NCBI GenBank assembly: GCA_019279435.1
Contig: JAAALK010000284.1
Coordinates: 65,404,773 to 65,468,772 of the forward strand
Length of the DNA stretch: 64,000 bases
Reading direction: 5' to 3'
Source of the DNA: Zizania palustris
Lineage: Eukaryota > Streptophyta > Magnoliopsida > Poales > Poaceae
The notes below the pieces were generated by a model. That model made no database searches and had not been told where the DNA came from. It was given only the letters and a program-made list of their open reading frames with translations. Position numbers and translations under genes: made by a program. Every line of letters begins with the position of its first letter. The first letter of the stretch is position 1. Of this stretch, positions 12,101 to 19,650 are shown piece by piece.

Positions 12101-15100
12101 ATACGTGGAATCCTTGAGGTAATAATCTTTCATAATCTTGATATTTTGTCATTTCCTGCCATCTGAACAGGAATCTATGCAGGAACGTCTGGAGGCAGCA
12201 AGTGCTTTGAAGAAGCAAATGTGGGCAGAATCACAACTTGATAAAAGGCGTTCAAGGGAAGAGTTTTCTAGTAAAATGCAATATGATTCTGGTGTTGTTT
12301 TAAAGGCTGATGTTGATCAACAAAATAGTCTTGCTGAAAGTGCTCCTACTCAAGTGCATAACCTTGTTAAAGACAACAATGGAAATGTCAGCTCAGTTAA
12401 CAATGAGTTGCATATCGATCATCAGAGTCAGCTTAATGCTGTCAGCTTAGTCCATGAGAGGAATGGTGTAAAGCAGGAATTTAGTGTTAATCCAGAAAAC
12501 TTGTCTGGTCAACAATATGCTTCATCTGAGAAAACAAGATCTCAGTTGAAATCATATATAGGTCACAAGGCAGAACAACTTCATGTATACAGATCACTAC
12601 CCCTAGGGCAAGATCGGAGACGAAACCGGTACTGGCAGTTTTCAACATCTGCATCCCCCAATGACCCTGGTTCTGGAAGGATCTTTTTTGAATCTAGAGA
12701 TGAATATTGGAGGCTGATTGATTCAATTGAGGTATTTTTATTTCTTTTACAACTCTTGCTACTACAGCAGGGTATAATAGTACAGTTGAATTATCCAGGT
12801 TGTCCTTTTGAAAGTTTATTGGTCTTGGTGGTTGAGGTGAGCCATACATATTCTGACCAATTGCTTAGATAGTTCTCACCATCTCATGCTTCTATTTTTA
12901 AGGCATGTTTCATATATCTTAAGGATTGGGAGAACAACATGCATGTTTGGTCATACCATGTTGAGCACATCTTCTGGGTTACTGAATACTTGAATAATTA
13001 CTCAATTGTGTGGCACAGCTGACACTTGCCTGGTACCAACTGAAGATTAGACTTTCCTAACTTCTGTTGGATGGTTCCTAGCAGAGTTGCCGCTTTGAGG
13101 TTCTTTTATAGTATCTTGTGCTGGTGCTGGAGCAGATGCTACCAGTAAACATCATGGAGCTGATAACAACTGAAGTACTGAACAGCTATGTAGCCCAGAT
13201 ACATGGATACATATACGCGATACTTTGATACAGCATTTTCCAAAAAACATGGATACGACAATACGCACATATATATACACACACACACACATACAAATGC
13301 TATCCTACACCACAAGTGTAGAATAGCTATTCTACCGAGAAATCTACTACTGAAAAAAGTAGTACTTAATTGCTATTCTATTGAGAAAATCTACTACTGA
13401 AAGTAGTTGATGTAGAATAGCTATTCTACACACGTGGTGTGTAATAGCGCTCCCGTATATATATATATATATAATGATATAAAAGTAACAACCACTGATT
13501 GTAGGTGACGAGCCCGTCGATGATGGACCAAGGTGCTTGATGTTGGGAGTCGACGATTTTGTCGCGAAGAGCGATCAACGTTGGATCAGTTGTGTTGGCT
13601 TGACGGAGGCGGTCGATGTAGTCGAACCGTGGTCCTAAGATGGCGAGGAGCAGCACCTCCTTTGTGTCACGACGTGAGAAGGCATTGGCCATCGTGTTGG
13701 AGCTCCTTGTCTTGTAATCGACGGCGAAGTCAAACCCGAGTAGCTTGCCTACCCAATGATGCTGTGGAATGGTGGCCAAGCGTTGATCGAGTAAGAACTT
13801 GAGACTGAAATGGTCAGTTCGTACCAAGAATTGGCGATCCCACAGATATGGTCTATAATGTCGGATGGTGAGGACATGTCCGATAAGCTCCCATTTGTAA
13901 GTTGTGAGGGATTGGTGTCGAGGTGCGACCAATCGACTAAAGAAGGCGATCAGGTGTTGTTTGTAGTAGGACCGCCCCGAAGCCGTGGGTGGAGGTGTCG
14001 CACTCGACGACGAACTGCTTGGAGAAGTCGGGCATGGCGAGCACTGGTGCGGATGTAACGACTGCCTTGAGAGCCTGGAATGCACTGTTGGCCGCCTCGT
14101 TCCATAGATAATCGTCCTTCTTTAGTAGCGCTATTAGGGGCGTTGCAATCGTGCCGTAGTCGTGGACGAACTTGCGGTAGTAGCCTGCGAGGCCGAGAAA
14201 ACCACAAATGGCTCGTGCTGACTGTGGTTGGGGCCACTCTGCGACCGCCTGTACTTTGGTCGGGTCCATGGCCACGCCGTCCGCTAAGATGATGTGGCTG
14301 AGGTATGCGATGGAGGTCACCTCAAAAGCACACTTCGAGCGCTTGACGAAGAGTTGGTGCTGTTGCAGTGTGGAGAGGACGGTCCGTACATGAAGATGTT
14401 TTGCCCAAGAGCCGTTGAATATCAGTATGTCATTGAAGAAGATGAGGACAAAGCAACGAAGAAATGGTCGTAGCACGTCTTTCATAAGTGCCTGGAAGGT
14501 TGCTAGGGTGTTGCACAGGCTGAAGGGCATCACCAGGAATTCGTATAGGCCGTCATGGGTTTGGAACGTCGTTTTGTCGATGTCGGTTGGGTGCATGCAC
14601 ACCTGATGATAACTGGACCATAGGTCCAGTTTGGTGAAGAAGCGTGCGTCTTGTAACTCATCGAGTAGCTCATCTACCGGAATTGGGAAAGCATCCTTAA
14701 CGGTGATGGCATTGAGGGCGCGGTAGTTGATGTAGAACCTCCATGATCCGTCGGCTTTTTTGACAAGCAAGATGGGGGAGGAGAAAGCTGAAGTACTTCA
14801 GGCGAATCAGCCCTTGGGACAACATGGCGTGGCACTGTTGCTCGAGCTCATCCTTGTGTGTGGTGATGTACCTGTATGGTCGGATCGCAACTAGGATTGA
14901 GCCTGGCAGCAAGGTGATCACGTGATCTCGAGAGCGAGGCGGTGGCATCCCTTGTAGCTCTGAGAAGATGGGGGCGAACTCGTCAAGGACGACAGTCATG
15001 ATTTCTTCACCGGAACAAGCCCGTAGTCTTGGTCCTTGGGTGCTGGCCACGCCTTGGTAACACATGTGGTGATCCCTGCGCCAGAAGGTCATGGTAAGAG

Positions 15101-18100
15101 CACCAAAATCCCACGTGATTGGGCCCAATGAGGCCAGCCACTAGGTGCTGAGCATCACGTCGTAGCCTGATAGAGGGAGGGCACAAAAGTCCGCCTTGAA
15201 GTCCTCGTGGCCGATCTAGAATGGAGCCTTGCGGTACACGCCTAGGCAAGAGATGCGTTTGCCGTTCGCCACTGTGATCACCATCCCGCCGTGTGGAAGG
15301 TGTAAGTTTGTGCGGCTTGCCGCCTCTTCAGAGATGAAGTTGTGGGTTGATCTCGAGTCGAGGAGGGCTAGCAAGGGAACACCTCCTAACTGGATAGGAA
15401 CTTGCATTGTCTTGCTGGTACGAACCCCTTGCGATGGCGTGGAGGGATATCTGTGGATTGTCGACTTGCTGCTCGATTGATTCTGTGCCATCTTCGTCGT
15501 TGTCGTCCGTAAGTGATGTCGAGGAGGAAGAGTTGTTGGCAGAGTCTCTCGTGCCCCCGGCTGAAGTGTTTGTTGCAGTTGAAACATAAACTGAGGCGAC
15601 GTCGGTCCTCAATTTCTGTCGGAACGCTTCACCGGTCGGCCCTCCACTGTGGCTAGAGCTGCTGTAGAGGCCGGAGATGAGGGTGTCGGCAGAGGTGTTC
15701 TGGACGATGGTGTGGGCAAGAGGCCCCGTTGCTGTTGGCTAGGGGCCACCGGAGCTGGAGCCCGCGCGGCCGTGCATTGATCCCTGAGTTCCATCTTGCA
15801 GGCCAGGCTCATGGCGACTACGGGTTTTGTATCTCAACGTCGAGGCTGAGCGGGGGCTGTAGTCCGACTGTAAACAGTTGGACCCGTTGTTGTTCAGTCA
15901 AGGCATCCGCATGTGGTAGGAGTGCCTGAAACCGATCTTGGAATTCTTCAACAGTTCCCGTGCGCTTGCAAGCGGCCAGTTCGTCGAGCGGGTTGGAGCG
16001 GAGGGGTGGCCCAAAACGGAGGTTTAGGAGCTCTGAAAATTGCCGCCAAGATGGGGTACCTTCATCTGTTTGGATCTGCATGTACCAAAGCTGAGCGGTC
16101 TCAAGGAGATTATAGGATGCCATCCATACTTTCTCCTCCTTGATGATACATTGTTGGACAACGTACAATTCGCAGCGATTTAGGAACGGAAGAGGGTCTC
16201 CCTTTCCATCATATTTGGGGAAGTCCATCTTTTGGAATCGCGGGGGTCGATCGTTGTGGTGCTCCCCGGTGGCGCTGGATTGCTAGGGAATTGTTGGATG
16301 TGGTTGTGGACAGGGCTTGGACGGCGATGGTGAGGTCCCTGAGCTAGGCCATCAGTTCGGCCAGGGAAGGCTGAAATTCATCTTGCTCCGACATGCTGGT
16401 GGTGGGTGGTGTGGTGGAGTTGTGCGGCAGATTGGCGCGTGGCATGGTGGAGGGCTGCCTGGATGCTGATACCAAGTTGTCAAGGGCCCCAAACCCTAGA
16501 GCAGGGGACCTTGGCTGCGTAGCTCGTAGCCGGCGCTGGGAGGATCCCCTTGCCGCGCTATCTTGAAGAACGGAGGGGACTAGACAGAATTCAGTAGATT
16601 GGAGAATAGAACTCTTTATTGCTTGCCTTCTGCCTTAAGGGCTTATATCTATATTTGTAGGAACTAGAATATAACTAACTTGAATCTTAACTAACTAGTC
16701 TTAGCTATTAAGGAAACTAACAAAATCCGTATCTTCCTTAACAATCAAGGATTGGCCGGTGCTGCCAGCTCGGGCCGTGCGCCATCCTTGGCATGGGCCC
16801 GGCGTTGGTAGTGCCGGCCCCATATGACAGAATGGATATTTACTTTATGTAGAATATATTATCCCTTGGTATGTTTATCTAAGAACCAGCTATACTTTTG
16901 GTGTATGATCATTTCAAAGTTATGCCTAATTAAAATGCAGGCTTTTGATGCTTTATTATCTTCTCTTGATACTCGTGGTATCCGGGAGTCACATCTTCAT
17001 TCAATGTTGCAAAGCATTGAGCCAACCTTTAAGGAAGCTATTGGGAGGAAAAAGTCTGCTTGTATAGAACCATCAACTGGAAGGATTTTGAAAAATGGAA
17101 GTAGTGAGATCATAAGTCCAAACCATAGTAACGAGTTTGGAAGTCCATGCAGTACCCTTTCTGGTCTAGCATCTGATAATACTATGGCATGTTCAGATTC
17201 TTTTAAGATACAGCTTGGGCGTAATGATCTTGAGAAGATTGCAATTTCAAAACGGGCGCATGTGTTCGTAAAGTGGATGTGGAGTGAGTGCAACAATCAC
17301 CAATCAACATGTGCCATGAAATATGGAAAGAAACGGTGCTCTGAGCTGCTGCAATGTTGTGTTTCCTGCTATCAAATTTACTTAGCTGAAGAAACACATT
17401 GTGCTTCTTGCCACAAGACATTAAATTTTATTCACAATATCTCAGAGCACTCATCACAGTGTGAAGAGAAATGGAGAATAAATCCTAATTGGAAGATGCA
17501 AATTTCAGACAATTCTGTTCCCATTGGATTGAGATTGCTAAAGCTGCTGTTAGCTACCATTGAGGTGAAGTAACATGTTTCTGGTAGTGACCTTCTATTG
17601 CTATTTTTTTTAATGTAAGTAGTGATGTCTGTTTGACTTTCTAGCATTGTATTTCACAGGCCTCAGTTCCAGCTGAAGCTCTCGAACCATTCTGGACGGA
17701 TGTTTATCGAAAATCTTGGGGTGTGAAGTTGTATTCTACATCATCTACTGAAGAAGTCTTTGAGGTTTGCACATATTTTCCTTCACTTTTATACACCCAG
17801 TAGTCATCTGTTCCGTAGACATCTATTACCCTACAGTATTTACAATTGCAGGCTATCAGATTACAACACTAGACATGAGTTGCATTGATTGGTCTATTAG
17901 GGGCCTCACTTGGATTCCACATTAAACTAGATAATGCTTTGGCAATGATAACTTCATAGTTCATACTTCACATATAAGAAATTACTTCACTCATTAAGAT
18001 GTATTTACGGTAGTGGTGCTTTAGCTGTCTTGATATAGATGTTGTCTTGTTTTTTTACCGACCATAAAACTTGTTAATAGCATTTTTTTTTCATATATGC

Positions 18101-19413
18101 AGTTATCAGTCTCTGAATTGTGCTTTGCCATGTTTTGCCAGATGCTCACGATTCTGGAAGGTGCAATAAGACAGGGTTTCTTGTCATCTGACTTTGAGAC
18201 AACAGCTGATTTGCTTAGTTCAAACATGCAAGATTTGGCTTCTGACAAAAATCTTGTTGCACGTTCTGGATCTGCTGCTGTACTTCCATGGGTTCCTGAC
18301 ACTACTGCTGCTGTTGCGTTAAGATTGTTAGACCTAGACTCTGCCATCTCATACACACTCCATCAAAAGGTGGGATCAAGCAAGGAGCAAGGAACTCCAG
18401 AGTTCATGGTTAGTCATGTTTCTTATGATTATTGAAATGCCATTTTCAATGAAGAATGGTTATGATTTATCTATACGATCCACTGTTTCTGAATCACGAC
18501 CTTTGTTGTCTGCCATTTGTGTAACTGTGTCGATATTTTTGTGCAGAAGCTTCCACCAAGATATACACCTGCCAAGGCCAAACAAGAAACTGAACCTCAG
18601 GGAAATAGTGGTTCTGATCGACATGAAATGTGGCTAACTCCAAGTAAGGGCTGTAGAGGCCGTGGACGAGGAAGTCGTGGAGGCAGCAGAGGAGGTCGTG
18701 GAGGCAGCAGAGGAGGTAGTGGAGGCAGCAGGGGAGGTAGATCCCGAAGTCGTGGTGGCAAGGTTCCAAGAGGTATTGGCAGCTCTACCAAGATTGAGTT
18801 TGGGAGTAACAGTGCCGTGTCGTACGAGAAAGCTCCACGAAAGTATGCACGACGAGGAGGGCGTAATCGTGGGCGTGGGCGTGGGCGTGGGCGTGGGCTT
18901 AGAACTGTCCGGCCTCGACATCCATCTGATATTGGAGCCAGATCAATTCTTAAGGGGAACTTATTGGGCAGCTTTAGCATGCCACGCATTGCAAGGCATA
19001 CAAGTACAGTGGAATCTCCTCAAAGCTCTGGTGAAGAGGAGTGGGGCTTGGAGAGAAGGCCATATGTCAAAGTTGACGAGCACAATTCAGTTTCACAGTC
19101 GGATGAATCTAGTGAGGAAATTAGTGAACCCATGAATGAGTACGATGAGCAGCTTCCAGATTATTCCAGGGACAATTCTGGGTCCAGTCCCCTTCAGATG
19201 TTGGAAGACGGTAGTGATGATAATGATGAAGCCGAAGAGGAGGGTGAGGATGATGGAGAGGACTACGATGCAGAACATCATGTTGATGAAGATGACGAAG
19301 ATGCTGATGAGATGGGCGAGGATGATGACGAGGACAATGAAGACGGTGGTGGAGGGGAGAACGCAGACGAGGATGAAGACGGTACATCATATTCTTCGGA
19401 GTATAGCAAATAA
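36..19413 (+). CDS. RLT-like: RLT-type (homeobox-DDT) chromatin-remodelling factor, 5'-partial, 11 exons
   Basis: Joined exons: 36-136, 2191-2277, 2891-3031, 3137-3292, 11123-11332, 11411-12118, 12171-12731, 16941-17564, 17660-17764, 18142-18408, 18547-19413. They give 1,274 codons and a TAA stop. Domains in order, in window residues: DDT domain (about 25-85, motif FTLDEFVQSLHDYDSRLLGE across the exon 2/3 join); WHIM1-like motif (TWPEILRQFGLSAGFGP, about 129-145); HARE-HTH winged helix across exons 5-6 (RHRLTPGTVKFAAFHVLSLE); WSD/WHIM2 motif (LGQDRRRNRYWQF, exon 7); a Cys-rich patch in exon 8; a C-terminal RGG/GRG-rich stretch and a long Asp/Glu tail. Family knowledge: RLT proteins partner ISWI ATPases (CHR11/CHR17 in Arabidopsis) in nucleosome spacing and control of flowering and organ genes. 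The homeodomain would lie upstream of the window. All introns have GT-AG ends. Which RLT paralogue this is cannot be settled here. Confidence 0.93.
412..1716 (-). mobile_element. Short, internally deleted Ty3/gypsy-like element, antisense in intron 1
   Basis: Two related LTRs, 412-725 and 1466-1716, both TG...CA on the + strand, flank 740 bases. Just left of the right LTR, TTTGATACCA is the antisense of an initiator-Met-type primer-binding site. A short purine tract (read on the minus strand) lies beside the left LTR. The interior encodes only the start of a gag-like frame on the minus strand (an AMSSQSDASSGSRQRL peptide near 1,425). There is no protease or polymerase. The two LTRs differ by an insertion of about 50 bases near one end. 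No clear target-site duplication is seen. Confidence 0.7.
1788..2081 (-). mobile_element. tRNA-derived SINE, antisense in intron 1
   Basis: The body is bounded by a perfect 14-bp duplication, TTCCTGCCAAGTCA, at 1774-1787 and 2082-2095. On the minus strand it starts with a tRNA-like head holding box A (TAGCATAGTAGTTATG) and box B (GGTTCAACTCC), the RNA polymerase III internal promoter. It ends in an A-rich tail next to the duplication. Length (294 bp) and layout are typical of plant SINEs. The family name is not determined. Confidence 0.85.
2191..2277 (+). CDS. RLT exon 2 (DDT domain, first half)
   Basis: 29 codons flanked by an ATCCAG acceptor and a GTAAGT donor. Encodes VWKFFITFADVLGLPSFTLD and then EFVQSLHDY, the core DDT helices. 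A second, decayed copy of the exon end and donor lies 1 base beyond the first (see the repeat entry). Confidence 0.93.
2263..2333 (+). repeat. 35-bp tandem duplication covering the exon 2 end and its 5' splice site
   Basis: Units 2263-2297 and 2299-2333 differ by only two or three bases. The unit includes the last 15 bases of exon 2 and the donor. The first copy keeps GTAAGT; the second reads GCAAGT. Use of the second site would add an in-frame TAA, so the first is taken as functional. Confidence 0.85.
2351..2662 (+). repeat. About 154-bp tandem duplication in intron 2
   Basis: Two units, about 2351-2504 and 2508-2662, share long identical stretches such as TTATACTGAGAACAGTTTGA and CTATAGCCTATAGTCATTTC. 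No coding role is seen. Confidence 0.85.
2891..3031 (+). CDS. RLT exon 3 (DDT domain, second half)
   Basis: 47 codons, acceptor TTATAG, donor GTATGC. Encodes DSRLLGELHVALLKSIIKD, the highly conserved DDT C-terminal helix, then a Gly/Pro-rich linker ending HPHIVEG. Confidence 0.95.
3137..3292 (+). CDS. RLT exon 4 (WHIM1-like motif)
   Basis: 52 codons, acceptor CGCTAG, donor GTATTT. Encodes AYDWGFNIFAWQRHLNFLTW and then the PEILRQFGLSAGFGP motif typical of RLT proteins. The next exon is 7.8 kb away because of transposon insertions. Confidence 0.94.
3481..3971 (+). mobile_element. 5' LTR of a Ty3/gypsy element
   Basis: Begins TGTCA and ends TGACA, 491 bp, with a TATATAAAG promoter motif near 3,735. 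It is followed at once by the primer-binding site TGGTATCAAAGC. The matching 3' LTR is not present; the element is cut at about 6,739. Confidence 0.8.
3975..3986 (+). other. Primer-binding site (initiator tRNA-Met type)
   Basis: TGGTATCAAAGC lies three bases after the LTR end, the standard position for the minus-strand primer of an LTR retrotransposon. Confidence 0.75.
4022..4932. mobile_element. Nonautonomous hAT-like DNA element 1
   Basis: Terminal inverted repeats start CATAGTTGTTA at both ends. It is flanked by diverged 8-bp duplications, CCGGGAGC (4014-4021) and CCGACAGC (4933-4940). The 8-bp target size points to the hAT superfamily. The interior is GC-rich with no transposase. It splits the gypsy element between its primer-binding site and gag. 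Confidence 0.75.
5037..5988 (+). pseudogene. Ty3/gypsy gag remnant
   Basis: An open stretch at 5037-5480 encodes a retrotransposon gag core (WDFPTYDGKEDPFTWLNHCE, then FHLTGVAQQWYTRI and LRFGPP). After a stop, the same reading continues with several stops to a zinc knuckle, CYNCDEKFSSTHRCKRLF, near 5,830-5,885. Gag would form the virus-like particle. It is broken by at least five stops. Confidence 0.85.
5997..6709 (+). pseudogene. Ty3/gypsy protease and start of reverse transcriptase, truncated
   Basis: The aspartic protease motif LIDTGSTHNF is near 6,035-6,065. A shift then moves to the frame of 6134-6709, which carries the protease end (FDVVLGVQWL) and the pre-RT region (VSVRPYRYAQHQKDELEKQC, MLEQGIIRHSSSPF). 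Homology stops soon after, where a copia LTR begins. No integrase remains. Confidence 0.85.
6740..7146 (+). mobile_element. Copia-type LTR
   Basis: 407 bp with ends TGTTA and TAACA and a TATATAAG box near 6,978. It contains a roughly 29-bp unit (AAGATTAGATTGGTTTTGGT) repeated near 6,885-6,970. It directly precedes copia polymerase sequence in the same orientation, so it is either a solo LTR or the LTR of an internally deleted copia element. Confidence 0.65.
7162..7734 (+). pseudogene. Ty1/copia reverse transcriptase and RNase H fragment, left part
   Basis: A frame with stops encodes LAGFVDLVHLELVCRFNKSL then YGLK, the catalytic LLLYVDDIVLT motif (near 7,365-7,395), and DLGVLHHFLGVTVEPCADGL. 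A 33-bp direct duplication at about 7,540-7,620 interrupts DYKPCSTLVDT. The frame reaches SLAGPFNISPSLG (RNase H start) and stops at a foreign insert. The rest resumes at 9,003. Confidence 0.85.
7735..7949 (+). other. Organelle-like filler inserted in the copia RNase H, left half
   Basis: AT-rich sequence unlike its surroundings with an open frame (YVWRNKISLISDANSFFSS then EFRNKGSYLVGND). With the hAT element and one TSD copy removed, it continues in frame as AQIFGT at 8,987-9,003. Length and position suggest plastid or mitochondrial DNA captured in a break, but the source is not proven. A plastid polymerase-like origin is a guess. Confidence 0.35.
7950..8978. mobile_element. Nonautonomous hAT-like DNA element 2
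   Basis: Terminal inverted repeats CATAGTTGTTACGGCGACG and CATAGTTGTTATGGCGTCG, flanked by perfect 8-bp duplications GGAATGAT (7942-7949 and 8979-8986). The left half is very AT-rich. The right half is GC-rich and holds a direct repeat of about 155 bp. No transposase is present. Same family as element 1. Confidence 0.82.
8467..8775 (+). repeat. About 155-bp direct repeat inside hAT-like element 2
   Basis: Units start at about 8,467 and 8,622 with CTGTTGTTCGCCAGATCT-like sequence and share CACACTTCGCCGGATCTAGC. The repeats keep frames open on both strands, which explains several long but probably spurious ORFs here. Confidence 0.8.
9003..9097 (+). pseudogene. Copia RNase H fragment, right part
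   Basis: Encodes LTAMKWILLYLRGSLDYGLH then LRRSPLT. This continues the RNase H region that broke off at 7,734; only about eight codons are missing. It ends abruptly at non-copia sequence. Confidence 0.8.
9235..9304 (-). pseudogene. Single LRR exon fragment of an LRR receptor-like kinase
   Basis: On the minus strand an ATTTCAG acceptor is followed by NLAYNYLTGALPSFIGKFGS and MKQ. This is one leucine-rich repeat unit, of the kind encoded by a short exon in the LRR-VIII-2 receptor kinases (At1g56130/At1g56140 relatives). No neighbouring exons or kinase domain are present, so it is a stray copy. Confidence 0.6.
9311..10348. other. Unassigned stretch in intron 4
   Basis: 9311-9600 is AT-rich with an 80-codon frame I do not recognise. 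9600-10230 is GC-rich, with low-complexity Pro/Arg/Gly frames on both strands and no family motif. It resembles promoter or first-exon sequence carried by a DNA element, but no source gene is recognised. Confidence 0.4.
10352..11122 (+). other. Host intron sequence before RLT exon 5
   Basis: AT-rich, no coding signal, no repeats recognised apart from a few short runs. It ends in the exon 5 acceptor. Confidence 0.6.
11123..11332 (+). CDS. RLT exon 5 (HARE-HTH, first part)
   Basis: 70 codons after a TTGACAG acceptor, donor GTATAT. Contains RHRLTPGTVKFAAFHVLSLE followed by GSKGLTILEVAEKIQ, the start of the HARE-HTH winged-helix fold shared by RLT and other ISWI-associated proteins. Confidence 0.95.
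11411..12118 (+). CDS. RLT exon 6 (HARE-HTH end plus acidic linker)
   Basis: 236 codons, acceptor CTTCAG, donor GTAATA. Begins KSGLRDLTTSKTPEASISAA, completing the winged helix. It then has an acidic stretch (ERDEDSDCDDADDDPDG) and a low-complexity linker ending LNALVALIGVATEGNSIRG. Confidence 0.95.
12171..12731 (+). CDS. RLT exon 7 (WSD/WHIM2 motif)
   Basis: 187 codons, acceptor GAACAG, donor GTATTT. The first part is charged and probably helical (ESMQERLEAASALKKQM). The end holds LGQDRRRNRYWQF, then GSGRIFFESRDEYWRLIDSI. In family proteins the WSD module helps bind the ISWI partner and linker DNA. Confidence 0.94.
13268..13292 (+). repeat. (AT)n/(AC)n microsatellite
   Basis: Alternating TA then CA dinucleotides directly left of the MITE. 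Confidence 0.9.
13299..13450. mobile_element. MITE-like inverted-repeat element
   Basis: The left end, GCTATCCTACACCAC then GTGTAGAATAGCTATTCTAC, matches the right end on the opposite strand (GCTATTACACACCACGTG, then the same core). The interior repeats AATCTACTACTGAAA. About 150 bp, no coding capacity. It marks where the gypsy homology stops. Confidence 0.65.
13480..13960 (-). pseudogene. Gypsy RNase H fragment
   Basis: Encodes RLVAPRHQSLTTYKWELIGH, FLVRTDHFSLKFLLDQRLAT and VDYKTRSSNTMANAFSRRD, the RT-linked RNase H domain. It is frame-shifted from the RT and ends before any integrase. Confidence 0.8.
13937..15128 (-). pseudogene. Gypsy reverse transcriptase, catalytic motif altered
   Basis: Pre-RT sequence at 15128-14770 (IRPYRYITTHKDELEQQCHA) shifts frame into 14770-13937, which holds MLVKKADGSWRFYINYRALN, FFTKLDLWSSYHQV and the palm motif. 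That motif reads FFNDIL, not F(V/I)DDIL: one catalytic Asp is Asn. The NYRALN block also has Asn for the usual Asp. The enzyme is dead. Confidence 0.88.
15216..15587 (-). pseudogene. Gypsy aspartic protease, catalytic motif altered
   Basis: Encodes VPLLALLDSRSTHNFISEEA. The usual DTG(S/A) triad reads DSRS, so the protease would be inactive. Flanking residues (ITVANGKRISCLG) match the family. Confidence 0.8.
15818..16228 (-). pseudogene. Gypsy gag fragment
   Basis: 136 codons with MDFPKYDGKGDPLPFLNRCE and LLETAQLWYMQIQTDEGTP then LRFGPPLRSNPLDELAACKR, the gag core of Ty3/gypsy elements. The zinc knuckle further on (near 15,590) is degraded and the frame is broken. Confidence 0.85.
16478..16829 (-). 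repeat. 5' LTR of the intron 7 gypsy element
   Basis: 352 bp with + strand ends TGTCA and TGACA. The antisense primer-binding site CTGATACCA lies next to it at 16,465-16,473. Confidence 0.8.
16941..17564 (+). CDS. RLT exon 8 (Cys-rich region)
   Basis: 208 codons, acceptor ATGCAG, donor GTGAAG. Starts AFDALLSSLDTRGIRESHLH, the usual sequel to the WSD motif. A Cys/His cluster (CCVSCYQIY, CASCHKTL, then HSSQCEEKW) looks like a small zinc-binding patch seen in RLT relatives. Confidence 0.94.
17660..17764 (+). CDS. RLT exon 9
   Basis: 35 codons, acceptor TTCACAG, donor GTTTGC. Encodes ASVPAEALEPFWTDVYRKSW and ends STEEVFE, a conserved block just before the next helical exon. Confidence 0.92.
17765..18141 (+). 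other. RLT intron 9
   Basis: AT-rich intron with GT-AG ends and no inserted element seen. It contains an alternative AG at 18,101-18,102 that would lengthen exon 10 in frame by 13 codons. Confidence 0.75.
18142..18408 (+). CDS. RLT exon 10
   Basis: 89 codons, donor GTTAGT. The acceptor at 18,140-18,141 (TTGCCAG) is preferred over an AG at 18,101-18,102. It joins EEVFE directly to MLTILEGAIRQGFLSSDFET, the family pattern; the upstream AG would add 13 unfamiliar residues in frame. Confidence 0.85.
18547..19413 (+). CDS. RLT exon 11 (terminal exon, RGG and acidic tail)
   Basis: 288 codons plus TAA. Starts KLPPRYTPAKAKQE. Three low-complexity blocks follow: Gly-Arg-Ser repeats (SRGGSRGGRGGSRGG, about 18,655-18,760), a GRGRGRGRG block (about 18,866-18,900), and an Asp/Glu tail (about 19,200-19,380). 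Nucleic-acid or histone contact by these tails is inference. Confidence 0.93.
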   Translation, partial: KLPPRYTPAKAKQETEPQGNSGSDRHEMWLTPSKGCRGRGRGSRGGSRGGRGGSRGGSGGSRGGRSRSRGGKVPRGIGSSTKIEFGSNSAVSYEKAPRKYARRGGRNRGRGRGRGRGLRTVRPRHPSDIGARSILKGNLLGSFSMPRIARHTSTVESPQSSGEEEWGLERRPYVKVDEHNSVSQSDESSEEISEPMNEYDEQLPDYSRDNSGSSPLQMLEDGSDDNDEAEEEGEDDGEDYDAEHHVDEDDEDADEMGEDDDEDNEDGGGGENADEDEDGTSYSSEYSK

Positions 19414-19650
19414 GAGAATGAGATAATTTTCTGGAAAGGGTGATGACCCGTTCGACCGGTTTAAGCCGCAAATGATGATTAACTGTTATATTGAAATCTT
19501 GAGTCTGCCGTCTCAAGGTCATGTGGCAACCAGGTATCTGGTTATTGGAAGGCAAACCCTTGTTAAGCTTAGAAGATGTATCAGTTTTGTAGACGTGTCC
19601 TGGTAATTTATCTATATGTCGGAATCATGTGTATAAGTATACTGAATGAC
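19414..19650 (+). other. Probable 3' untranslated region of the RLT gene
   Basis: It follows the stop codon directly and has no open frame. The 3' end is not marked by a clear poly(A) signal, so the right limit is a guess. Confidence 0.4.

Larger units (their letters stand above)
13451..16829 (-). mobile_element. Truncated Ty3/gypsy element, antisense in intron 7
   Basis: The minus-strand order is LTR (16829-16478), primer-binding site, gag, protease, reverse transcriptase, RNase H. Integrase and the 3' LTR are missing at the left, where a MITE lies. Its gag and zinc-knuckle style resemble the sense gypsy element of intron 4, so the two may be one family. Confidence 0.85.
12732..16940 (+). 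other. RLT intron 7 with a MITE and an antisense gypsy element
   Basis: A GT-AG intron of 4.2 kb. 12732-13260 and 16830-16940 look like host intron sequence; the middle is mobile DNA. Confidence 0.85.

Noticed and set aside
18597..19555. Antisense and shifted ORFs under RLT exon 11
   Set aside because: Shadows of the repetitive RGG and acidic coding sequence.
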